Shown in pieces: positions 7,775-14,527 of a stretch of DNA of 64,000 nt (the first letter of the stretch is position 1; every line of letters starts with the position of its first letter). Source of the stretch: VAXT01 sp963698015. Lineage in GTDB: Bacteria > Actinomycetota > Thermoleophilia > Gaiellales > Gaiellaceae. The stretch is from positions 2,170,001 to 2,234,000 of the forward strand of contig OY969109.1 in NCBI GenBank assembly GCA_963698015.1, in the 5' to 3' direction. The position numbers and the translations under genes are program-made. The notes below the pieces were generated by a model, which saw nothing but the letters and a program-made list of their open reading frames with translations, ran no database searches and was not told the DNA's origin.

Positions 7775-7949
7775 CGATATTTGTAACACGTGGCACAAAT
7801 CGCTGCTAGACTCCGCAAGCGCGTTAGACCTTGCGCGGTAGCCGCCGAGGCGCCACCGCACCACCTCCTCGACTCCCGAACCGGGCCTGAGTGCAAGGGA
7901 GAGCGAGGTTCGCTCTTAGGTGAGTCGTTCGAAGAAAAGGTGGTTCGGC

Positions 7950-8201
7950 ATGGCGAATTTCCGGTACTGGCGGAAGATGACCTGGGCACTCCTGGTCTGG
8001 GGCGCAGTGACGCTCGTCTTCATCATTGGCGGCGGGTTTGAGCTTTCGGCGATCGTGATCGCGGCACTCGGCCTGATCGTTCTCGGGTTCATCTGGTACA
8101 TGACCCGGCCACTCTGGCGGGTCGGCCACGGTGCGCGGGTGCGACAGATGCGCTCCCTGGACATCCCGTTCAAGCGACCGAGGAGCGCCACGCAGGAGTA
8201 G
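7950..8201 (+). CDS. Small two-helix membrane protein
   Basis: An 83-residue protein from ATG 7950, preceded by AAGGTGG about 7 nt upstream; GTG 7920 is an in-frame alternative. Two hydrophobic segments, MTWALLVWGAVTLVFIIGGG and LSAIVIAALGLIVLGFIWYM, form a hairpin, followed by a basic cytoplasmic tail (LWRVGHGARVRQMRSLDIPF). No family recognised; it resembles many uncharacterised actinobacterial membrane peptides. Confidence 0.6.
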   Translation: MANFRYWRKMTWALLVWGAVTLVFIIGGGFELSAIVIAALGLIVLGFIWYMTRPLWRVGHGARVRQMRSLDIPFKRPRSATQE

Positions 8202-8213
8202 CGAGCAGAGCGG

Positions 8214-9119
8214 CTACGGGAACGCCGCGGCGGTCGGGCGCAGGTCCTCGGTGCCTCCGCTTCGGCAACCGCTGGGGACTCGATACTGCGTGTTCGGCCC
8301 CGAGTCGGAGGTGTTCGTCGCGAGCTGCTCGCGCATCATCGCTCTTGCCCGGCTCCTCGGGAGGCCGAGGTTGACGCCGATGCCGACGCCGCTCTGGAAG
8401 CCGTAGCAGTTCGCCAGGCCCTCGTTGGCCTCGCCCCGCAGGTGCCACGACTCGTGTCCGAGCACGGCGATCGCGCGCGCTGTGCGCGAGAACGACTGCA
8501 CCCGGTGCTTGATCGCGAGCTGGTAGAGCGTGTCGCAGATCTCCGGGGTCAGGAACGCCTGGTCGCCGCCGACCTCCGCGAGCCCGTCCGCGTCCTGGAC
8601 GAAGCCGACGTAGTCGCCCTTCGCGTCGCAGGTGACCGTGGCCGGATGGTGCGCGATCGCGCTCGCCTCGCGGGACAGGATCGCCTCCGTCTGCGCCTGA
8701 CGCTCGGTCGAGACCGCCTTCCAGCCGCTCGGGCGCGAGGCCGCGTAGAGCAGCGTCCCGACGATCGCGATCGCCGCCACGGCCTCGACGACGTGGAGCC
8801 AGCTGAAGGCGGGCTCGGCCGCGATCGGAGGCGTCGGCTCGGACGGGTCCCAGTAGCCCCAGCTGCCGAGCTCGGACAGGTCACGCTCCTGCGGCCCGCG
8901 ATTCGGCGCTTCGGCGACGACGGGCGCGCCGCCTCTCGTCCGCAGCCAGCCGCCGAGGAAGAAGTCGATCTCGAGCCCGAGCGCGAGCAGGAACAGCAGC
9001 CAGACCGGGAACCACGACCGCACGCCGTAGGGCGCGAGGAAAAAGGCGATCACGATCGCGAGGACGGCGATCCGCCCGATGCGGAAGATCCGCGCCCGCC
9101 GGCGCAGGTCAGGGTTCAT
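8214..9119 (-). CDS. Membrane protein with HExxH metallopeptidase-like motif
   Basis: A 301-residue protein with two N-terminal hydrophobic segments (near residues 16-33 and 38-55), a linker, a third (about 107-127), and an extracytoplasmic C-terminal domain. That domain contains AVLGHESWHLRGEANEGLANCYGFQ, given here by positions about 218-242: an HExxH zinc motif (HESWH) with a Glu ten residues on, which could be the third ligand as in gluzincins. Two Cys in the domain (EICDTL, ANCYGF) may form a disulfide. Function inferred from the motif only: a membrane-anchored metallopeptidase or a non-catalytic relative. Confidence 0.6.
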   Translation of the reverse strand: MNPDLRRRARIFRIGRIAVLAIVIAFFLAPYGVRSWFPVWLLFLLALGLEIDFFLGGWLRTRGGAPVVAEAPNRGPQERDLSELGSWGYWDPSEPTPPIAAEPAFSWLHVVEAVAAIAIVGTLLYAASRPSGWKAVSTERQAQTEAILSREASAIAHHPATVTCDAKGDYVGFVQDADGLAEVGGDQAFLTPEICDTLYQLAIKHRVQSFSRTARAIAVLGHESWHLRGEANEGLANCYGFQSGVGIGVNLGLPRSRARAMMREQLATNTSDSGPNTQYRVPSGCRSGGTEDLRPTAAAFP

Positions 9120-9128
9120 CGCTCGACG

Positions 9129-10178
9129 CTAGCTGTTGCTGACCGCGATCAGTCCCGCGATCCCGCAGGCGTAGAGGAGGAGCACGGCGGCCGAGTCGAT
9201 GCCCATCCGCCACACCTGCCGGTGCGGCCGAGTCACGAGGCCCCAGAGGTAGACGACGGTCAGCACGATCCCGAGCGCGGTCAGGTAGATGTCCGTCGCC
9301 TGCGCCTGGGGCAGGACCGCGGAGCCCGAGAGCAGGCCTGCGAGCAGAAACAGCACCGGCAGGAACGCGTTGCCGCCGAAGATGTCCGACATGGCGAGCT
9401 GGTAATCGCCGAGCCGAACCGCGGCGATCCCGGTCGAGACCTCGGGCAGGGACGTGGCCGCGGCGAGGATCGTCGCGCCGAAGACGACGCCGGTTATGCC
9501 GAGGTCGTTCGCGATGTGCTCGCTCGTCTGCTCGAGGACGACGCCTGCGGCGAGCGTGACGGCTGCGCCGATCGTGAACACGGTCCCCGCGCGCGCGAGG
9601 GACATCTCAACCGCCGACTTCGAATGGCCCAGGGGTTTCTCCTGCCCGTCGGGAGCGGTGCCGGTCGTGTCATGCCATGGCAGGCCTCTCCGTGCGCGGT
9701 TCACGAGCCAGACCCCGACCACCCAGAAACCGGCGATCACGAGGGCGGCCGGCTCGATCCGTGCGAAGAGCGCACCGCCGGGCAGCTGTGCCCCCATGAC
9801 CGAGATCGAGAGCACGAGGATCACGAGCAGCCCCTCGAGCCCGAGGATGAGCGAGGCCGCCCGCGTGGTCAGCGCCGCCTCTCTGCCGATCGAGATGTCG
9901 AGCACGACGAGGACGACGGTCTGGATCGCGATCCCGCCGAGGATGTTCCCGATCGCGAGCCCCAGGTTGTGCGCGAGCGCGGCCGAGACGACGATTGCGA
10001 TCTCGGGCAGGTTCGTCGCGATCGCGAGCAGGATCGCGCCGCCGAGCGCCTCGCCGAGCCCCAGCTTCGTGTCGAGAACGTCGGTCGAGCGCGAGAGGTG
10101 GATCCCCGCGACCCAGATCGCCCCGGCCGCCGCGGCGAAGATCAGGACGAGCGGGGCGAGGCCGAGGCCCGAGAACAC
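9129..10178 (-). CDS. CaCA-family sodium/calcium (cation) exchanger
   Basis: A 349-residue integral membrane protein with ten or so hydrophobic segments and both alpha repeats of the cation/Ca2+ exchanger superfamily: GEALGGAILLAIATNLPEI in the first half and GATILAAATSLPEVSTGIA in the second, each with the ion-coordinating Asn/Ser-Leu-Pro-Glu core. A loop of about 40 hydrophilic residues separates the halves. It would extrude Ca2+ or a similar cation in exchange for Na+ or H+. A second, different exchanger is encoded at 30645. Confidence 0.85.
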   Translation of the reverse strand: MFSGLGLAPLVLIFAAAAGAIWVAGIHLSRSTDVLDTKLGLGEALGGAILLAIATNLPEIAIVVSAALAHNLGLAIGNILGGIAIQTVVLVVLDISIGREAALTTRAASLILGLEGLLVILVLSISVMGAQLPGGALFARIEPAALVIAGFWVVGVWLVNRARRGLPWHDTTGTAPDGQEKPLGHSKSAVEMSLARAGTVFTIGAAVTLAAGVVLEQTSEHIANDLGITGVVFGATILAAATSLPEVSTGIAAVRLGDYQLAMSDIFGGNAFLPVLFLLAGLLSGSAVLPQAQATDIYLTALGIVLTVVYLWGLVTRPHRQVWRMGIDSAAVLLLYACGIAGLIAVSNS

Positions 10179-10228
10179 AGGCCAGTTCTACTCTGCACGT
10201 CGGCCGGGACGCTTAGGATTCGAGCACG

Positions 10229-10342
10229 ATGAAGGGCCAAGACAAGCCGAAGAAGCTCGGCAAGAAGGTGCCGCAGAAGTCGCTGAAGGAGAAGCGCAAG
10301 GAGAAGAAGGCCAAGAAGGCCTCCGGCTCCAGCAGCTTCTAG
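10229..10342 (+). CDS. Lysine-rich micro-protein (37 aa)
   Basis: A 37-codon ORF starting MKGQDKPKKLGKK and running as KEKRKEKKAKKASGSSSF: about 14 lysines, no hydrophobic core. Short lysine-rich proteins of this look recur in actinobacteria and probably bind nucleic acid or ribosomes. It lies just behind the exchanger gene (divergent) and 11 bp from the end of the convergent DEAD-box helicase gene. The even codon use and lack of Arg/Pro runs argue that it is real. Confidence 0.5.
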   Translation: MKGQDKPKKLGKKVPQKSLKEKRKEKKAKKASGSSSF

Positions 10343-10353
10343 CCGCTACAGGA

Positions 10354-11517
10354 CTACCACTTGGAGCGGCGGCCCCTGCGGCTCGTGTAGACGACCTTCG
10401 CGCGCGCGGATTCGAGCCCGCTCTGCTCGTACTGCTCGCTGTGGCCGAGTCGCCGTGCGACCCGGCTCGTGTCCGCCTGCTGTTCGGGAAGAACGAGCGT
10501 GATCGCCGTTCCGCTCCGGCCTGCGCGGCCGGTGCGGCCCGTCCGGTGGACGTAGCCCTTGTCCTCGGCCGGCGGGTCGTAGTTGATCACGTGCGTGATG
10601 TCGTCGAGGTCGAGCCCGCGGGCCGCGACGTCGGTTGCGACGAGCACCGCGACCTTGCCGGCCTCGAACTGCCGGAGCGCCCGCTGCCTCGCGTTCTGGG
10701 ACATGTCCCCGTGCATCGCTGACGCTTTCACTCCGTGGCGGGCGAGCTTCGTGACGAGCCGCTCCGCGCCGCGCTTCGTCCGGACGAAGACGAGTGTCGA
10801 GTACGACCCGCGGAGGTGCTCGACGAGCGTCTCGACCTTGGAATCGGTCGTGACCGCGACGAAGTGATGCTCGATCTCGCCCGGATCCTCGGGCAGCGCG
10901 TCGTCCTCGAAGCGGGATGGGCTGTTCGTGTACTCGCGCGCGAGGTCGCCGACCTCGCCGTCGAGCGTGGCCGAGAAGAACATCGTCTGGCGGTTCCGCG
11001 GCAGGCGCCGCACGAGCTTGTCGACCTGAGGCTTGAAGCCCATGTCGAGCATCCGGTCGGCCTCGTCGAGGATGAGGATCCGGACGCTGCCGAGGTCGAC
11101 GAGCCGGCGCTGCGCGAGATCTTCCAGGCGGCCCGGCGTCGCGACGAGCACGTGCGCGTGCTTGGCGCGCTTCGCCTGCGCATGTAGGGGCAACCCTCCG
11201 TACGTGGCTGCGACCGTCAGGCCCTTGGCCCTGGCCAGCGGCTCGATCTCGGCGGTCACCTGCGCTGCAAGCTCGCGCGTGGGGACGAGGACGAGCGCCG
11301 ACGGGAAGCCGGCGTCGCGGGACGTCCGCTCCGCGATCGGCACGGCGAAGGCGAGCGTCTTGCCAGAGCCGGTCGGCGAGCGCCCGAGGACGTCGAGCCC
11401 CGCGAGCGCGTCCGGGAGCACGAGCTCCTGGATTCGGAAGGGTGATTCGATCTTGCGAGCTGCGAGCGCGTCGACGATAGGGCGCGACACGCCGAGCTCG
11501 CGGAAGGACTTGGACAT
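10354..11517 (-). CDS. DEAD-box ATP-dependent RNA helicase (RhlE-like)
   Basis: A 387-residue protein with the full motif set: Q motif region FRIQELVLPDAL, motif I SPTGSGKT, Ia PTRELAAQ, II DEAD in LILDEADRMLDMGF, III SAT, IV LVFVRTKR, V ATDVAARGLD and VI HRTGRTGRAG. It unwinds short RNA duplexes with ATP, typically in ribosome assembly or RNA decay. There is little beyond the two RecA domains except a short basic tail (YTSRRGRRSKW). AAAGGAG lies about 9 nt before the ATG. A leader of up to 250 bp separates it from the divergent small genes, suggesting cold-type regulation, but no specific element was identified. Confidence 0.93.
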   Translation of the reverse strand: MSKSFRELGVSRPIVDALAARKIESPFRIQELVLPDALAGLDVLGRSPTGSGKTLAFAVPIAERTSRDAGFPSALVLVPTRELAAQVTAEIEPLARAKGLTVAATYGGLPLHAQAKRAKHAHVLVATPGRLEDLAQRRLVDLGSVRILILDEADRMLDMGFKPQVDKLVRRLPRNRQTMFFSATLDGEVGDLAREYTNSPSRFEDDALPEDPGEIEHHFVAVTTDSKVETLVEHLRGSYSTLVFVRTKRGAERLVTKLARHGVKASAMHGDMSQNARQRALRQFEAGKVAVLVATDVAARGLDLDDITHVINYDPPAEDKGYVHRTGRTGRAGRSGTAITLVLPEQQADTSRVARRLGHSEQYEQSGLESARAKVVYTSRRGRRSKW

Positions 11518-11768
11518 TATGTTCGACTCCTTTACGGGTTCGAGACTTGCCGACCTCGAAACACCCGAAGGAGGAACGAGAAGCGAATCTCACCGGGCGG
11601 CGCGATTGCCGACCCGTGCGAACACAGTAGCAGCCGTCGATTTGCAGCCGGAAAGTCCGGCCGTCGGAGCCGGCCAGCTAAACTGTGCTGGTCTGACGCG
11701 AATCCGGTCGCGCGCTCCCCCGCCTTCCGCTTTCGTCGAGAGCGCGTTCTCCGAAAGGAAGGAAGGCC

Positions 11769-11954
11769 ATGGCTTCAAGCAGCAAACGCCAGCAAACGAT
11801 GGCGAAGCGGAACCGCGAACAAGCGGTGAAGGAAAAAGCCGCGCTCAAGCTCCAGAAGAAGTACGCCGCCGCGCAGGAACGGCAGGCGAGGGCTGCAGAA
11901 GAGATGCTCGGGCAAGGCCCGCTCTCGCGCCCCCCGGAAACGGAAGAGTCGTGA
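11769..11954 (+). CDS. Small basic helical protein (61 aa)
   Basis: A 61-residue protein of charged helix (KRQQTMAKRNREQAVKEKAA, then LQKKYAAAQERQARAAEEM), with AAGGAAGGAAGG just before the ATG. It overlaps the next gene by one base (TGATG). The neighbour is a cold-shock-like protein and the divergent gene a DEAD-box helicase, so a role in RNA metabolism is plausible but unproven. Confidence 0.6.
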   Translation: MASSSKRQQTMAKRNREQAVKEKAALKLQKKYAAAQERQARAAEEMLGQGPLSRPPETEES

Positions 11955-12202
11955 TGCGCGGCACGATGGCCTGGTTCAACGAGGTCAAAGGCCACGGATA
12001 CATCTGGACCGACGCCGGCGAGCGGCTGTACGTCTCCGAGGAGGGCTTCGCCGACGGCAACGCGCCGAAGGGGCGATGCGCCGGGTTGCCCGTCGAGTTC
12101 GACGTCGCGACGACCGGTGAGAGCCGCGAAGCGGTCGGCAGCGTTCTCGTCGAGGAGGCCGCTTCTCGACGCGCTCGTCGACGACCTCGAGCCGGTCGCT
12201 AG
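11954..12202 (+). CDS. Cold-shock-domain-like protein (82 aa)
   Basis: An 82-residue protein starting MRGTMAWFNEVKGHGYIWTD. The first strand and the RNP1-like block KGHGYIW match the cold-shock domain (usual KGFGFI), and RLYVSEEGF stands where RNP2 (VFVH) is expected. The second half, GLPVEFDVATTGESREAVGSVLVEE, fits the closing strands. It should bind single-stranded nucleic acid, though the altered RNP2 makes this weaker than for a classical CspA. Translationally coupled to the small basic protein upstream. Confidence 0.75.
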   Translation: MRGTMAWFNEVKGHGYIWTDAGERLYVSEEGFADGNAPKGRCAGLPVEFDVATTGESREAVGSVLVEEAASRRARRRPRAGR

Positions 12203-12235
12203 CCCGCCAAGCCTGGCTGCTGGCATCCTGGCCCG

Positions 12236-13135
12236 GTGAGCGAGGACCTCGCCATCCGACTGCGCCAGGTCGTCAAGCGCTACGGGCAGATCACCGCGGT
12301 CAACCATCTCGACCTCGACGTGCCGACTGGCACGTGCGTCGGGCTGCTCGGCCCGAACGGTGCGGGGAAGTCGACGACGATGCGCATGCTCACGGCACAG
12401 GCGATCGCCGACGAGGGCGAGCTCGAGGTCCTCGGCTATCAGCTTCCGAAGGACTCGAAGCAGGCGCGTGCCGAGTGCGGCGTCGTCCCGCAGCTCGACA
12501 ACCTCGACGTCACGCTGACCGTCGAGCAGAACCTGCTCGTCTTCTCACACCTGTACCGGATCGCCCGCCACGACCGGCACGACGCGATCGAGCGCTCGCT
12601 CGAGCTGGCGAACCTCGTCGACCGGCGGGAGACCCGCGTCGACAAGCTCTCCGGCGGGATGCGCCGGCGCCTGCTGATCGCCCGCGCGCTCGTGCACCGG
12701 CCACGGCTCGTGCTGATGGACGAGCCCACGGTCGGCCTCGACCCGCAGGTGCGCCAGCAGCTGTGGGCGCTGATCGACCAGCTGCGCTCCGAGGGCACGA
12801 CGATCCTCATGTCGACGCACTACATCGAGGAGGCGCAGCGGCTCGCCGACACGGTGCTGATCATGTCCCACGGCCAGGGGGTCGCCCGCGGCAAGCCGTC
12901 CGAGCTCGTGCTCGAGCACGCTGGCCACGAGGTGCTCGAGGTGTACGGGCCGCCGGCGCGGCTGGCCGAGGTCGAGTCGGAGGCCGGTGCCGCGGGGCTG
13001 AAGACGCGCCGCACCGGGACGAGCGTCTCGATCCTCGGCGTCGACTCGAACGGCGACCTCGGGTTCGAGGGCGAGCGGCGGCCGGCGAACCTCGAGGACG
13101 TCTTCGTCCTGCTCACAGGAGAGGAGATCGGTTGA
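12236..13135 (+). CDS. ABC transporter ATP-binding protein (NodI/DrrA type)
   Basis: A 299-residue ATPase. Walker A GPNGAGKST near residue 40, Q-loop VVPQLDNLD, signature LSGGMRRRL and Walker B LVLMDEPTVGLDP are all intact, followed by a D-loop and H-loop (MSTHYIEEA). After the nucleotide domain comes the C-terminal regulatory tail common to exporters of the NodI, DrrA and lipooligosaccharide group. It starts with GTG and overlaps the permease gene by 3 bp (TGATG type). Energises export of an unknown, probably hydrophobic or polysaccharide-linked substrate. Confidence 0.9.
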   Translation: MSEDLAIRLRQVVKRYGQITAVNHLDLDVPTGTCVGLLGPNGAGKSTTMRMLTAQAIADEGELEVLGYQLPKDSKQARAECGVVPQLDNLDVTLTVEQNLLVFSHLYRIARHDRHDAIERSLELANLVDRRETRVDKLSGGMRRRLLIARALVHRPRLVLMDEPTVGLDPQVRQQLWALIDQLRSEGTTILMSTHYIEEAQRLADTVLIMSHGQGVARGKPSELVLEHAGHEVLEVYGPPARLAEVESEAGAAGLKTRRTGTSVSILGVDSNGDLGFEGERRPANLEDVFVLLTGEEIG

Positions 13136-13929
13136 TGGCGACCGAGGCTCGTACGCCGCAGCTGGGGCGGCTCGAGCGTTCGGCCCTGACCGGGGTCCTC
13201 GTCCGCGAGGTCGTCAACTTCTCTTCGTACTGGCGCTCGGCGACGTTCTCGTCAACGGTCGAGCCGACGATCTACCTGCTTGCGTTCGGCTTCGGCTTCG
13301 GCTCGCTGGTGAGCACGATCAACGGCTACAGCTATGTGGACTTCGTCGGCACGGGGACGGTCGCGACCGCCGTCCTCTTCTCATCGGCCTTTGCGGCGAT
13401 GTTCGGGACGTTTGTCAAGTACCAGTTCCAGCGCACCTACGACGCGATCCTCGCCGCGCCCGTCGACACGGAGGAGCTCGTCACCGCGGAGACGGTCTGG
13501 ATCGCCAGCCGCGCGGGCGTGTACGGGTGCGTGCCCATGATCGTCGCCATCTTCTTCGGGCTCGACCCGGCCTGGGGGATGCTGACGGTGCCGTTCATCG
13601 CGTGGCTCTCCGGGCTCGGCTGGGCGGGCTTCGGGATCATGATCGCCGGCTTCGCGAAGTCGTTCGAGAACTTCAACTACGTCGTGAGTGCGGTGCTGAC
13701 GCCGCTGTTCCTCATCGCCGGCACGTTCTTCCCGCTGGACGGCTTCCCCGAATGGGTGCAGGTGCTGGCTGCTTTCAACCCGCTGCATCAAACAGTCGAG
13801 CTCGTACGCGACGCGGTGCTGTACGGCTTCGAGTGGGCGGATCTCGCGCGCGTCGGCTTCCTCGTCGCCTTCGCGCTGATCATGTGGCGGATCGCGATCC
13901 TCGCCATGACCCGAAAGCTGGTCGATTGA
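13135..13929 (+). CDS. ABC-2 type permease (NodJ type)
   Basis: A 264-residue membrane protein with six hydrophobic segments and the ABC2_membrane pattern: an N-terminal amphipathic region, TIYLLAFGFGFGSLV, then QRTYDAILAAPVDTEELVTAE (given as positions about 95-115), which is the coupling-helix region, and a late block FFPLDGFPEWVQVLAAFNPLHQTVELVRD. NodJ relatives share this FP..P.....ANPL..V...R pattern. It pairs with the upstream ATPase to form an exporter. Its last codons overlap the TTG of the next gene. Confidence 0.9.
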   Translation: MATEARTPQLGRLERSALTGVLVREVVNFSSYWRSATFSSTVEPTIYLLAFGFGFGSLVSTINGYSYVDFVGTGTVATAVLFSSAFAAMFGTFVKYQFQRTYDAILAAPVDTEELVTAETVWIASRAGVYGCVPMIVAIFFGLDPAWGMLTVPFIAWLSGLGWAGFGIMIAGFAKSFENFNYVVSAVLTPLFLIAGTFFPLDGFPEWVQVLAAFNPLHQTVELVRDAVLYGFEWADLARVGFLVAFALIMWRIAILAMTRKLVD

Positions 13930-14453
13930 GCGAGCCCGAGTTCCGCATCGAGCCCTGGGGCGAGGGCGACCTCCCGCTCCTCGAGCAGCTGCTCGGCGAT
14001 CCGGCGATGACCGAGCACCTGGGCGGGCCCGAGAGCGCCGAGAAGATCGCGGAGCGACATGAGCGCTTCGTGCAGCTACCCGGGACCGGTACGGGCGAGA
14101 TGTTCAAGGTCGTGGAGGCGGCGACGGGCGAGAGCGTCGGCTCGGTCGGGTACTGGGAGCGCGAGGAGGACGAGGGGCAGGTCTACGAGACGGGCTGGGC
14201 GGTCCTGCCCGCATTCCAGGGACGCGGCATTGCGACGATCGCGACCGCGCAGGTGATCGAGCTCCTGCGGGCAGCCGGCACGCACAGGTACCTGTACGCG
14301 TATCCGTCCGTGGACAACGCGCCGTCGAACGCGATCTGCCGCAAGCTCAGCTTCACGTTGGTGAACGTGAGCGAGTACGAGTACCCGAGGGACTCGGGGA
14401 ACATCCTGCGCTGCAACGACTGGCGGCTCGACCTGCGCCTTCCCGCCCACTAG
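13926..14453 (+). CDS. GNAT-family N-acetyltransferase
   Basis: A 175-residue GNAT protein. The acetyl-CoA site is the loop in YETGWAVLPAFQGRGIATIAT (V/I-x-x-x-Q/R-G-x-G/A). The N-terminal half has the RimJ/RimL-like pattern LLEQLLGDPAMTEHLGGPES, and the last strand contains NAPSNAICRKLSF, which fits the family's N..S..xxxK.GF block. TTG 13926 is taken as the start because it overlaps the permease stop (TTGA) and leaves a normal N-terminus (SEPEFRIEPWGEGD). Substrate unknown; a protein or small amine is likely. Confidence 0.85.
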   Translation: MSEPEFRIEPWGEGDLPLLEQLLGDPAMTEHLGGPESAEKIAERHERFVQLPGTGTGEMFKVVEAATGESVGSVGYWEREEDEGQVYETGWAVLPAFQGRGIATIATAQVIELLRAAGTHRYLYAYPSVDNAPSNAICRKLSFTLVNVSEYEYPRDSGNILRCNDWRLDLRLPAH

Positions 14454-14527
14454 CAGGGAAAAAACAGTCATACTCCGCCGCGCCGCTACATAACCACTGG
14501 TTCTTAATCAAAGGGGAGGAGGAACCT

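Noticed and set aside
12334..13134. Upstream extension of the ABC permease frame
   Set aside because: It overlaps the ATPase gene in another frame and is Arg/Ala low-complexity; ATG 13135 with TGATG coupling is clear.
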